Positions 8,464-16,375 of a stretch of 57,604 nt of DNA are shown one piece after another; position 1 is the first letter of the stretch; every line of letters starts with the position of its first letter. The stretch lies in NCBI GenBank assembly GCA_009784445.1, contig WRBQ01000009.1, positions 1 through 57,604 of the forward strand. Direction: 5' to 3'. The notes beneath the pieces were generated by a model. That model did not search any database. It was given only the letters and a program-made list of their open reading frames with translations, and had not been told where the DNA came from. Position numbers and translations under genes: made by a program. The stretch is from Oscillospiraceae bacterium (GTDB lineage Bacteria > Bacillota > Clostridia > Oscillospirales > Acutalibacteraceae).

Positions 8464-9769
8464 TAGAACACAGCGAAGCGAAGGAGCTCCACCGCAGGTG
8501 GTTGGTGGCGGCCTTGCAGGCGTAGAAGCTGCGTGGGCAATCGCTCGTGCGGGCTTTGCCGTTACGTTATATGAGATGAAACCGCGGCGATTTTCTCCCG
8601 CGCACGAAAGTGAGAACCTCGCCGAGCTGGTGTGCTCAAACTCCTTCAAAGCTGAGCGAGTGGGCTCGGCAGCTGGGTTGCTCAAGGCCGAAATGGCGGC
8701 GTTGGGCTCGCTTTGCGTTGAGGTTGCGCAGCAATGCCGCGTGCCAGCTGGGGGAGCTTTAGCGGTAGATCGCGAACAGTTCGCGGCTGAAATCACACGC
8801 CGCATTGAAGCCGAGCCGCTCATCACTTTGGTGCGTGAGGAAGTGGCTGAGATTCCCGAAAGCGGCACGGTCATCGTGGCAGCTGGCCCTCTTGCTAGCG
8901 ACGCACTTGCTGCTGATATTGCGCAGAAATTTGGCGCGGGCTTGCAGTTTTATGATGCTGCGGCACCCATCGTCACCGCCGAAAGTGTGGACATGAACCA
9001 CGCCTTTGCCCAAAGCCGCTATGACCGCGGCGGCGCGGATGACTACCTCAATTGCCCGATGAACCGTGAGGAATATGAGGCTTTTGCCGCTGCAATGCGC
9101 ATGGCCGAGCGGACGCACACGCATGCCTTTGATGTCTACGAAGGCTGCATGCCCATTGAGGTGCTTGCAGGGCGTGGCAACGATGCCATGCGCTTTGGCC
9201 CGCTCAAACCCGTTGGCCTGCGCGATCCCCGCACCGGGCATCGCCCGTGGGCAGTGTTGCAGCTGCGCCGCGAAAACGCTGTCGGCACAATGCTCAATCT
9301 CGTGGGCTGCCAAACGAACCTCAAGTTCGGCGAACAGCGGCGCGTGTTTGGCATGATCCCCGCATTGCGCAACGCAGAATTTTGCCGCTTCGGCGTGATG
9401 CATCGCAACACCTTTATCGATTCGCCGCGCATTCTGGGGCAGGATTTTCAAGTGAAGTCGCACCCGGGATTATATTTTGCTGGGCAAATCACCGGCGTTG
9501 AGGGTTACATGGAAAGTGCTGCATCGGGTTTGTTGGCGGGGTTGAACGCTGCGCGTGCGCTACAAGAGCAGCTGCCGTTATTGTTGCCGCTTACTACCAT
9601 GCTGGGCGCACTGTCGCGCTACATCAGCGACGAAAGCGTGACGAATTTCCAGCCCATGGGCGCGAATTTTGGGCTGCTGCCGCCTTTGGAAACACGAATC
9701 AGAGATAAAAAAGAGCGCTACGAAGCGCTAGCAGAAAGAAGCCTAACGTCGCTTCGCTGTGCTTTTTGA
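8450..9769 (+). CDS. trmFO: tRNA (uracil-54-C5)-methyltransferase, folate/FAD-dependent, with repeat-derived ends
   Basis: The FAD motif VVGGGLAGVEAAWAIARAG, NLAELVCSNSFKAE, VPAGGALAVDR, DDYLNCPMNREEYEAF, the EGCMPIEVLAGRG segment and GVMHRNTFIDSP identify TrmFO. It uses methylene-THF and FADH2 to make m5U54 in tRNA. The ends are odd. The N-terminal codons before the FAD loop come from an R1 repeat (8469-8501), and the last residues (TSLRCA) come from an R1 fragment (9748-9762). No ATG is available: TTG at 8450 keeps the first beta strand, while GTG at 8498 follows the repeat's AAGGAG but removes that strand. I annotate the TTG. Confidence 0.85.
   Translation: MQNYNRTQRSEGAPPQVVGGGLAGVEAAWAIARAGFAVTLYEMKPRRFSPAHESENLAELVCSNSFKAERVGSAAGLLKAEMAALGSLCVEVAQQCRVPAGGALAVDREQFAAEITRRIEAEPLITLVREEVAEIPESGTVIVAAGPLASDALAADIAQKFGAGLQFYDAAAPIVTAESVDMNHAFAQSRYDRGGADDYLNCPMNREEYEAFAAAMRMAERTHTHAFDVYEGCMPIEVLAGRGNDAMRFGPLKPVGLRDPRTGHRPWAVLQLRRENAVGTMLNLVGCQTNLKFGEQRRVFGMIPALRNAEFCRFGVMHRNTFIDSPRILGQDFQVKSHPGLYFAGQITGVEGYMESAASGLLAGLNAARALQEQLPLLLPLTTMLGALSRYISDESVTNFQPMGANFGLLPPLETRIRDKKERYEALAERSLTSLRCAF
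8469..8501 (+). repeat. R1 repeat copy, at trmFO start
   Basis: CACAGCGAAGCGAAGGAGCT followed by CCACCGCAGGTGG. Near-full R1 copy replacing the expected trmFO start region; it contains AAGGAG (8481-8486) and a GTG (8498-8500). Other copies lie at 9748, 19270, 21058, 27718, 46449 and 54108. Confidence 0.75.
9748..9762 (-). repeat. R1 repeat fragment, at trmFO stop
   Basis: GTCGCTTCGCTGTGC is the reverse complement of the R1 core. It encodes the last residues of TrmFO and sits 5 bases before its stop. Confidence 0.65.
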
Positions 9770-9795
9770 TGGGTAGCGGTGAGGATAGAATTTTG

Positions 9796-10422
9796 ATGAA
9801 AAATAAAGCACATCACATCACGCAATTGCTAAAAACTGAATACCCCGATTCGTTGTGCTCGCTGGAGTATGACGATCCGTTTCACTTGCTGGTGGCAGTG
9901 CGCTTGGCTGCGCAGTGCACCGACGCGCGGGTGAACCTTGTGATGCCCGCGTTGTTGCAGGCCTATCCCACGCCAAAGGCTATGGCCGTTGCTGATGTTC
10001 TGCACGTGCAGCAACTGGTTCGCTCCTGTGGGTTTTATCGCACCAAAGCGCAAGACCTAGTTACCATGGCGGGACAATTGTGCCTGCGCCATGGCGGACA
10101 AGTGCCGCAAGGCATGGACGAACTAATCGCGCTGCAAGGCGTGGGGCGCAAAACGGCAAATTTGATTCGAGGCGATGTGTTCGGTTTGCCGGCCATTGTG
10201 GTGGACACGCACTGCATTCGTATTACGAATCTGCTGGGGCTTACGGACACAAAAAATCCCGCTAAGATCGAACAACAGCTGTTGCAGCTGCTCGATCCTG
10301 CGGAATCCAATAATTTTTGCCACCGTTTGGTGCTGCACGGGCGCGCGGTTTGCATCGCGCGGCGGCCGCAGTGCGGGGCGTGTGTGTTAGCGGGTGAATG
10401 TGATTTCGCCCAACTTAGGTGA
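9796..10422 (+). CDS. nth: Endonuclease III, DNA glycosylase/AP lyase
   Basis: 208 aa from the ATG at 9796, chosen for the GGTGAGG site about 11 bases upstream and agreement with the usual 211 aa; ATG 9769 would overlap the trmFO stop. The helix-hairpin-helix ALQGVGRKTANLI carries the lyase lysine (about residue 119), and VVDTHC the catalytic aspartate (about 137). The C-terminal C-x6-C-x2-C-x5-C holds a 4Fe-4S cluster. It removes oxidised pyrimidines. Its end overlaps the convergent 104-aa gene by 8 bases. Confidence 0.95.
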   Translation: MKNKAHHITQLLKTEYPDSLCSLEYDDPFHLLVAVRLAAQCTDARVNLVMPALLQAYPTPKAMAVADVLHVQQLVRSCGFYRTKAQDLVTMAGQLCLRHGGQVPQGMDELIALQGVGRKTANLIRGDVFGLPAIVVDTHCIRITNLLGLTDTKNPAKIEQQLLQLLDPAESNNFCHRLVLHGRAVCIARRPQCGACVLAGECDFAQLR

Positions 10423-10729
10423 ACATGCGAACCAAGTTGATGATTGCCACAACCATGGCGATGATGGGTGTGATGCGGGTGGCCAAGTTGCGCAGGTCGG
10501 TTAGATAAGGCATGACGGTGTCTACAATGCGGCGCCACCAGTAAGTAAAGCCGCCTTCGTCATCGTTTGCTTCGCCAAGAACGTCATAGTCGCATTCATC
10601 GCAGCATTCGCCGTCGCAAATGATGTCGTAGTCATTGTCGACGCAGCAATCCGGGGCAGCCATCGTAGTAATTGCGAAGGGGATTGCCAGCAGTGCGCAT
10701 GCAAGGATAATGCTAAGCAGTTTTTTCAT
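10415..10729 (-). CDS. Small secreted acidic Cys-rich protein, 104 aa
   Basis: The signal peptide is MKKLLSIILACALLAIPFAI with a likely cut after TTMAA. An acidic cysteine-rich segment follows (PDCCVDNDYDIICDGECCDE), then a hydrophobic C-terminal helix (IIAMVVAIINLV). It is one of four signal-peptide proteins in 10.4-13 kb sharing an MKK(A/L)LSI start, a short acidic or Cys-rich region and a C-terminal hydrophobic helix. I do not recognise the family. Start supported by AGGAGGGACTACCCAC and its own promoter. Confidence 0.75.
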   Translation of the reverse strand: MKKLLSIILACALLAIPFAITTMAAPDCCVDNDYDIICDGECCDECDYDVLGEANDDEGGFTYWWRRIVDTVMPYLTDLRNLATRITPIIAMVVAIINLVRMFT

Positions 10730-10777
10730 GTGGGTAGTCCCTCCTAAAAATATGTGACAATCACTTGTCTAAGGTTC

Positions 10778-10806
10778 ATTATATCAAATTTACACAAGCT
10801 TGTCAA
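10778..10806 (-). promoter_or_regulatory. Sigma-A promoter of the 104-aa secreted protein
   Basis: On the minus strand TTGACA (10806-10801), 17 bp, TATAAT (10783-10778). Confidence 0.8.
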
Positions 10807-10862
10807 GTGTTTGTGCAACTAAACTTAACATTTTTGACATGTAAAAGTTGCAAACTGCTCAT

Positions 10863-11234
10863 CTAGCGCACAAAATGGGCAATCAGTGCCACAATGGCAA
10901 TCACCGCCGCGGAGCCGGCCACCACAGCGATGACGATGCTTAGCGTGCGCAGCAAGCTTGCGATGGTGTTGAGTAACGTAACAATTGGCGCAAGACCAGA
11001 CACAATTTCGGCAATGCCGCCAATGATGCCCAAAATAAAATCGATGACAATTTGCCACCATGGTCGGTTGTCGCTGTTGTCGTCGCCATTTTCTGCGCCG
11101 AGAATTTCTTCACAGTCGCAGGTGATTGTGTAGTCGTCTTCGGGGCAAGCCGGGGCAGTGTTGGCTACGGTGGTAATTGCAAAGGGCACAGCCAGCAGTG
11201 CAAACGCTAAGATGATGCTAAGTGCTTTCTTCAT
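10863..11234 (-). CDS. Small secreted/membrane protein, 123 aa
   Basis: The signal peptide MKKALSIILAFALLAVPFAI is almost the same as that of the 104-aa neighbour. An acidic segment of about 35 residues with CPEDDYTITCDCEE follows. The rest is a long hydrophobic, Gly/Ile-rich region of two or three helices (FILGIIGGIAEIVSGLAPIV). Possibly an envelope-anchored or pore-like peptide; function unknown. The ribosome site is TTGGAGGGAATTTTCT. Confidence 0.75.
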   Translation of the reverse strand: MKKALSIILAFALLAVPFAITTVANTAPACPEDDYTITCDCEEILGAENGDDNSDNRPWWQIVIDFILGIIGGIAEIVSGLAPIVTLLNTIASLLRTLSIVIAVVAGSAAVIAIVALIAHFVR

Positions 11235-11278
11235 AGAAAATTCCCTCCAATTTGTGTTGACAATGGACTGTCTTATCC

Positions 11279-11307
11279 ATTATAACACATTCTGGAGGGA
11301 AAATCAA
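11279..11307 (-). promoter_or_regulatory. Sigma-A promoter of the 123-aa protein
   Basis: Minus-strand TTGATT (11307-11302), 17 bp, TATAAT (11284-11279). Confidence 0.75.
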
Positions 11308-11315
11308 GCCCGGTG

Positions 11316-12578
11316 TTAGCTAAACCATCCGCCGATCCAGCGGAAAAAGCCGCCAACCCAGCCAAACACTGTGCTAACCACAAAGATGGCCAAAACAAGG
11401 GTTACCACTAGCACAACCAGCAGTGTGCCGCCAATGCCGACCAGCAGGCCAGTGCCGAAGTTGTTTGGGATGAAGCTGAGGATGTCTCGAACGAAGTCGA
11501 GGATGCTTCCGCCGCCGCCAATATTGAGACCAGCATCTTGTGAAAAATGCACATGCATCACTTCGCCACAATCGGTGGAGATGGTTACGCTGCCCCCACG
11601 CACCCAATTATTGGTGTTGGCTTGGAAGTAAACGACTATGGTATTGTCTTCGCCATGGCTGGCGTCAACCCACCACGAAGAATTCGTGATTGACCATTCG
11701 CTGTCGGTATGTACAGAGAATGTGAAATTGCCGCCTTGGCGAGGCAGGGCGTTGGGCATGCCTGTAATCTCGAGCACGCTGGCGCGAATGGTGAGCGAAC
11801 TGGCTTGCCAGGTGTTGACTAAGATAAAATAGGTGTCGTAGCCATCAAGTACAATGCGTGAGTTATTACTCCACGTGCTGCCGCTGCTCACGAATTCCAA
11901 ATCGCTGTTGAATACTGTGAAACTAAATCCATCAGCCTCTATATCGTTAAAGAAAACGAATGCACCGCCTTGAGTCTCCAGCGCAAAGCTGAACACGTTG
12001 AAGCCTGCCGCAACGGCAACAGCTTCGTCCAGCCCGATGCTTACAGCACCAGCGAGTGCTTGCTCTATGAAATCTTCGGGGAAAGAAACGATGGCGCGAT
12101 GTGTGTTGGGCACGGTGTCCAGCATGCTGTCGGGGAAGCTGCAGCAGCACCAGCCGCAGGCGGGGGTAATCCCGGCCGCGCTATAAGTATCTGTGGTCGG
12201 ACGTGAATCCCAGTAGGTCTGCGCGATGTCCGTGTCTACATAAAAGAACGTGACGGTGTTGTTTTCCATGTCTACACGTTGCAGAATGAAGAACCAAAAG
12301 TGGTTGCCGTTGCCCCACATTTCCATGCTCCAGCCAGTGAGCACTTCGCTGGTGTTGTCCTCAAAGTGCAGGGTGATATCCACGTTTTCGGGGCTGAACT
12401 GCGGTGTGAGATCGTGAGCGTTGAGGATAATGTCGCCGCTGAACTCGGCGTCAATGCCGGTGACTACGGGTATTTCGAATTGCAGGGAATGATCGGCGAT
12501 GGGATTTGCCGCGGCACCCGTGCCAAAGGCAGTGGCCAGCAGCAGAACAGATAAAACGATGCTTAATGCTTTTTTCAT
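11316..12578 (-). CDS. Secreted protein with BACON-like Ig domain and C-terminal membrane anchor, 420 aa
   Basis: ATG at 12578 (MKKALSIVLS) follows GGAGGTCATTCAC; an in-frame ATG five codons upstream is less well placed. A signal peptide of about 28 residues precedes an unrecognised beta-rich region of ~250 residues. That is followed by a BACON-like module (GGNFTFSVHTDSEWSITNSS, then VRGGSVTISTDCGEVMHVHF and SQDA). A linker leads to a strong C-terminal membrane helix (LLVVLVVTLVLAIFVVS). BACON modules often bind glycans or mucin, so an exported adhesion or carbohydrate-binding role is plausible. It shares signal peptide type with the small neighbours. Confidence 0.75.
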   Translation of the reverse strand: MKKALSIVLSVLLLATAFGTGAAANPIADHSLQFEIPVVTGIDAEFSGDIILNAHDLTPQFSPENVDITLHFEDNTSEVLTGWSMEMWGNGNHFWFFILQRVDMENNTVTFFYVDTDIAQTYWDSRPTTDTYSAAGITPACGWCCCSFPDSMLDTVPNTHRAIVSFPEDFIEQALAGAVSIGLDEAVAVAAGFNVFSFALETQGGAFVFFNDIEADGFSFTVFNSDLEFVSSGSTWSNNSRIVLDGYDTYFILVNTWQASSLTIRASVLEITGMPNALPRQGGNFTFSVHTDSEWSITNSSWWVDASHGEDNTIVVYFQANTNNWVRGGSVTISTDCGEVMHVHFSQDAGLNIGGGGSILDFVRDILSFIPNNFGTGLLVGIGGTLLVVLVVTLVLAIFVVSTVFGWVGGFFRWIGGWFS

Positions 12579-12608
12579 GTGAATGACCTCCAATTATTTG
12601 GTGAATCC

Positions 12609-12637
12609 AGTATAGCACACTTTGCGCGGTTTGTAAA
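12609..12637 (-). promoter_or_regulatory. Sigma-A promoter of the BACON-like gene
   Basis: Minus-strand TTTACA (12637-12632), 17 bp, TATACT (12614-12609). Confidence 0.75.
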
Positions 12638-12653
12638 GTTACAATGTTGTAAC
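12638..12653. promoter_or_regulatory. Palindromic operator candidate GTTACAAtgTTGTAAC
   Basis: A perfect 7+2+7 dyad abutting the -35 box of the BACON-like gene's promoter. The same dyad with a TC centre lies at 25120-25135. Confidence 0.45.
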
Positions 12654-12662
12654 CTTTTTGGC

Positions 12663-12693
12663 AAAAAACGGGCAGCCCGAAAGCTGCCCGTTT
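12663..12693 (-). terminator. Terminator after the 92-aa gene
   Basis: AAACGGGCAGC/GCTGCCCGTTT stem (11 bp). On the minus strand it runs into six T. It ends the minus-strand transcript that includes the 92-aa gene and probably the iol genes. Confidence 0.85.
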
Positions 12694-12708
12694 GCGTTAA
12701 AATTTTGT

Positions 12709-12987
12709 TTATACTATCGCCCTAATCAGTAAGACGACAATAACCAGTATCATGACGCTAAGCCCAATCATGACCACAGGATGAATTGTCCAGCGGTAAT
12801 ACCACGGTATAGGATCATTGCAATCGCAACGATCGGTGCAGCGACAATCGTGCGCACATGCGCAGTCGATTGCATACCATTGACCCGGGAAATCTTCGGG
12901 CGTTCTTGGTGGCCGCGCGGAGGAGACTACCGCCAATGAGAAAATCAAAAAAACGCCGACAAATGCAATGCTCAACAGTTTTTTCAT
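12709..12987 (-). CDS. Small Cys-rich exported membrane protein, 92 aa
   Basis: ATG at 12987 (MKKLLSIAFVGVFLIFSLAV) follows TTTTGAGGAGTTTTGGT. The signal peptide is followed by an exposed segment with eight cysteines, including CACAHDCRCTDRCDC. A C-terminal membrane helix (VMIGLSVMILVIVVLLIRA) closes the protein. It has the same design as the 104-aa and 123-aa proteins. It starts only 17 bases after the iolA stop and may be the last gene of the iol transcript. Confidence 0.75.
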   Translation of the reverse strand: MKKLLSIAFVGVFLIFSLAVVSSARPPRTPEDFPGQWYAIDCACAHDCRCTDRCDCNDPIPWYYRWTIHPVVMIGLSVMILVIVVLLIRAIV

Positions 12988-13004
12988 ACCAAAACTCCTC
13001 AAAA

Positions 13005-14507
13005 TTATATTGTGCCGTCCCACGTGGAGGTGCTTTTTTTCTTGCCCTCGGTTTCATCAAACCAGGTGGTGGTGACCACGCGACTTTCGGTGAAAAAGCG
13101 GAAAGCGTCGCGGCCAAGGCAGTGCAGGTCACCAAAGAAGCTGTCTTTATGCCCAGCAAAGGGGAAGTATCCCACCGGCACGGGAATGCCCACATTCACG
13201 CCGACCATGCCGCCGTGCGTGCGTGCTGCAAACTGGCGGGCGTAATAGCCGCTTTGCGTGAAGATTACCGAGCCATTGGCAAACGGACTGGCGTTCATGA
13301 TGGCCAAGCCTTCCTCGAAATCCTTCACGCGTTTGATGCACAGCACCGGTCCAAAGATTTCGCTTTCGCCCACATCCATGCCGGGTTGCACGTGGTCAAA
13401 CACGGTGGGGCCAACGTAAAAGCCGTTCTCGTGGCCGGGCACGCTGGGATTGCGGCCATCTAAGATGAGTTGTGCGCCTTCATCAATGGCAGCTTGAATG
13501 CGTTGATTAACGTAATCACGGTGTTCGGGAGAATATACCGGACCCATGTGGCTGGTTTTGTCGTAGCCGGGGCCGATTTTCTTCGTGGCAAGTTGCTCAA
13601 GAATGGCAGCAACCAGTTCGTCTGCAATGCTTTCTTGTGCCACAACCACAGGCAGTGCCATGCAACGCTCGCCTGCGCAGCCAAATGCCGCGTTGACAAT
13701 GCCGGCTGCACTGCGGTTGATTTGCGCGTCTTCCAGCACCAGCGCGTGATTTTTGGCCTCGCACAATGCTTGCACGCGTTTGCCCGTTTCCGCTGCGGTG
13801 GAATAGACAATCTTACCCACTTTGGTGCTGCCCACGAAGGTTACACCCTTGACTTGCGGGTGGTTGAGCAGCGTGGTTACTTCATTGCGACCGCAGGTGA
13901 TGACGTTGAGCACGCCGTCAGGCAGGCCGGCTTGTTTATAAAGCTCAGCGATGCGCAGGGCAGTGCGTGGTGTGGGCGACGCCGCCTTAAGCACCATGGT
14001 GTTGCCGCTGGCGATGCATGCGGGTGCCATCCAGCCCATGGGAATCATCGCGGGGAAGTTGAATGGCGCAATGCCCAAAAACACGCCCAGCGGCACGCGG
14101 CTGAGCACCGTATCATAGCCGGTGGAGGTGTCCATCATGTTTTCGCCCAGCAATTGCAGGGGCGCACTGATGGCAAGTTCGGTGCCTTCTTTGGCCTTGA
14201 GTACATCGCCCAGGGCTTCGTCCCACACTTTGCCGTGTTCTTCGGCCACTAGGTGGGTCAGCTCGTCCATGTGTTGATCCAGCAAGTCACGCAGACGATA
14301 AAGCACTTGCACGCGCTTCATCACTGGCGTGGCCGACCAAGCGGGGTAGGCCGCCGCCGCCGCCGCAACGGCAGCTTCAACTTCCGCGGCGGTGCAGCTG
14401 GGCACTTGATGGGTAACCTCGCCCGTGCTGGGGTTGTAGGCGGGTGTGAATTTGGTGGTGGTTGAATCAACGAACTGGCCGTTGATGAATGGGCGTAAGA
14501 TTTGCAT
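13005..14507 (-). CDS. iolA: Methylmalonate/malonate-semialdehyde dehydrogenase (CoA-acylating)
   Basis: 500 aa, aldehyde dehydrogenase fold. The catalytic cysteine is in AFGCAGERCMAL; the family-specific VPLGVFLGIAPFNFPAMIPM and FFGDLHCLGRDAFRFFTESR segments mark the MmsA/IolA branch. It oxidises malonate semialdehyde to acetyl-CoA at the end of myo-inositol catabolism, using NAD and CoA without added biotin. Downstream of iolB with 12 bases between; ATG follows AGGAGAAATAAT. Confidence 0.93.
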   Translation of the reverse strand: MQILRPFINGQFVDSTTTKFTPAYNPSTGEVTHQVPSCTAAEVEAAVAAAAAAYPAWSATPVMKRVQVLYRLRDLLDQHMDELTHLVAEEHGKVWDEALGDVLKAKEGTELAISAPLQLLGENMMDTSTGYDTVLSRVPLGVFLGIAPFNFPAMIPMGWMAPACIASGNTMVLKAASPTPRTALRIAELYKQAGLPDGVLNVITCGRNEVTTLLNHPQVKGVTFVGSTKVGKIVYSTAAETGKRVQALCEAKNHALVLEDAQINRSAAGIVNAAFGCAGERCMALPVVVAQESIADELVAAILEQLATKKIGPGYDKTSHMGPVYSPEHRDYVNQRIQAAIDEGAQLILDGRNPSVPGHENGFYVGPTVFDHVQPGMDVGESEIFGPVLCIKRVKDFEEGLAIMNASPFANGSVIFTQSGYYARQFAARTHGGMVGVNVGIPVPVGYFPFAGHKDSFFGDLHCLGRDAFRFFTESRVVTTTWFDETEGKKKSTSTWDGTI

Positions 14508-14519
14508 ATTATTTCTCCT

Positions 14520-15350
14520 CTAGTCTAATAGCCATTGATGATCCGGATGAAAATTGCGCTCGTCCCAAGGGTAGCCGTCAAAGTGGCGAATCATCCACAC
14601 ATACATCATGGCGTAGCCCGGTGCGGTCACTTGCGGATGGTACTTACCGCCCTCAATGGCCGCAAAGCTGCGGTCGCGGATTTTGTATACGTCGTCGTCC
14701 AAAAAGCACGCACCAAAGCCCTGTGGCTTATCAAAGCGGTAGTAGTATACCTCGGGGTGGGGGTGCTCGTGCGGTGGGTAGCTGCTCCAGCCGCCTTGGG
14801 GCTGCACGATTTCGCCGCAGACCATGTTGGAATATGGCGCGTTGTGGATGTCGAAGTAGGTGGTGACGCGGCGCAGCGCCTTGCCCTCGAATTGACCTTC
14901 GCCGAAGTTGCCCACCCGGGTGTTTTCGGGGGTGTAGAGTACAGGTTCGAACGGCTCGCTGTTTGGGGCAGTTTGCACGAGGATTTCGCCTGTACCGTGC
15001 ATAGTCACTCGTGTATTGCGCGGCACATGCAAGCAATAACCCGGGTCATCAATGCAGCTTGGGCGTTGCACATCCACATATTCTCCATTATTGTCAAGAC
15101 CAAACTCGTGATGGCACTGCCAAGAGAGCAAAAACTTACCTTCAATGAACACGATTGCCATTTCCTCATCGCGTTCGTGCAAGGTGAAGAAGTCGTTGTT
15201 GCATAGATGATATACTGCGATATTCATGCCCATGGATGGGTGGCTTGTGGTGTTAGTCAGAGGCATGATTTCAGCCAAGGGCGGCGTGCCCGTAGGCAGA
15301 TATCCTGGGACGGGCGTAAGCACTTGAAATTGCGGATAGCAAAACTCCAT
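14520..15350 (-). CDS. iolB: 5-deoxy-glucuronate isomerase
   Basis: 276 aa, KduI/IolB cupin fold. YPPHEHPHPEVYYYRFDKPQ gives the metal-binding histidines and HPQVTAPGYAMMYVWMIRH the distal part of the site. It converts 5-deoxy-glucuronate to 5-dehydro-2-deoxy-gluconate. The ATG overlaps the TGA of iolG (TGATG), so translation is coupled. Confidence 0.93.
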   Translation of the reverse strand: MEFCYPQFQVLTPVPGYLPTGTPPLAEIMPLTNTTSHPSMGMNIAVYHLCNNDFFTLHERDEEMAIVFIEGKFLLSWQCHHEFGLDNNGEYVDVQRPSCIDDPGYCLHVPRNTRVTMHGTGEILVQTAPNSEPFEPVLYTPENTRVGNFGEGQFEGKALRRVTTYFDIHNAPYSNMVCGEIVQPQGGWSSYPPHEHPHPEVYYYRFDKPQGFGACFLDDDVYKIRDRSFAAIEGGKYHPQVTAPGYAMMYVWMIRHFDGYPWDERNFHPDHQWLLD

Positions 15351-16363
15351 CACGCAACCTCACTCACCTTCACCGGGCGACCCTCTTTCGCACTAATGGT
15401 GGCCGCAATGCCAATGCGCACCGCCTCAAGACCAGCTTGTGCATCCACCGGCACGGGGGTATCATTCACCACCGCGGCGATGAATTCCGTCAGCTCCGTG
15501 GCAAAGGCCTGCATGTAGCGCTCCAAGAAGAAGTACAGCGGTTTTTCTCCCGTCACGCCATTTGAGTCGGAGATTTGCACGGTGCTGGCGCCGTCGTTGG
15601 CACTGGCGGCTGCGCCTGCTGAACCAAACACCTCAGCGCGTTGATCATAGCCATAGGCGCAACGACGCGAATTATCAATCACAGCCAATGCACCACTGGC
15701 GAGCTTCATGCTGATGACCGCGCTGTCGAAATCACCGGCCTGGCCAATGGCGGGGTCAACCAGCACGGCAGGCTGGGTGAACACTTCCACAACCTCGTCG
15801 CCCGAAAGATAGCGCACCATGTCGAAGTCATGAATCGTCATGTCCAGGAAAATTCCACCGGAGCGGGCGGCGTACTCGGCGCTAGGCGGCTCGGGATCAC
15901 GCGAGGTGATTTTCACTAGCTCCACTTTGCCGATCTTTCCGGCTTCCACTGCGTTGCGAATAGCGCGGAAGTTGTGGTCAAAGCGGCGGTTAAAACCGAC
16001 CATATACTTGAGCTCGGGCTTGGCTTTGAGGGCATTCAGCACGGCGTTGATGCGGCTAATGTCATGGTCGATGGGTTTTTCGCAAAACACGTGCTTGCCT
16101 GCAGCAATGGCTTGCAGTGAGATATCGCTGTGGGTGTCTGTTGGCGAGCAAATGAGCACGATGTCGATGCGATCATCGTTGAGGATATGCATGTAATCCT
16201 TCGTGACGGCTGCAATGCCAAGGCTGCGTGCCCAAGCGATGGTTTCATCGTTGAGCATGGGGTCGGCGATGGCCACGACCTTTGCAGTGTTCACATAGTT
16301 TGCGATGGATTGCGCGTGCACGCGGCCAATGCGGCCCGCGCCAATAATACCGATGTTTTTCAT
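15350..16363 (-). CDS. iolG: Inositol 2-dehydrogenase
   Basis: 337 aa, Gfo/Idh/MocA fold. The N-terminal NAD site is GIIGAGRIGRVHAQSI. VFCEKPIDHD supplies the conserved lysine and GFNRRFDHNF is typical of IolG. It oxidises myo-inositol to scyllo-inosose, the first step. Upstream lies the zinc-ribbon triplet rather than another iol enzyme. ATG follows AAGGAGAACATATT. Confidence 0.92.
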   Translation of the reverse strand: MKNIGIIGAGRIGRVHAQSIANYVNTAKVVAIADPMLNDETIAWARSLGIAAVTKDYMHILNDDRIDIVLICSPTDTHSDISLQAIAAGKHVFCEKPIDHDISRINAVLNALKAKPELKYMVGFNRRFDHNFRAIRNAVEAGKIGKVELVKITSRDPEPPSAEYAARSGGIFLDMTIHDFDMVRYLSGDEVVEVFTQPAVLVDPAIGQAGDFDSAVISMKLASGALAVIDNSRRCAYGYDQRAEVFGSAGAAASANDGASTVQISDSNGVTGEKPLYFFLERYMQAFATELTEFIAAVVNDTPVPVDAQAGLEAVRIGIAATISAKEGRPVKVSEVA

Positions 16364-16375
16364 AATATGTTCTCC

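Noticed and set aside
8759-9463. 234-codon minus-strand ORF opposite trmFO
   Set aside because: Shadow frame; no ribosome site or recognisable motif.
13470-14252. 260-codon plus-strand ORF opposite iolA
   Set aside because: Mirror frame of a strongly conserved dehydrogenase in GC-rich DNA; no start signal.
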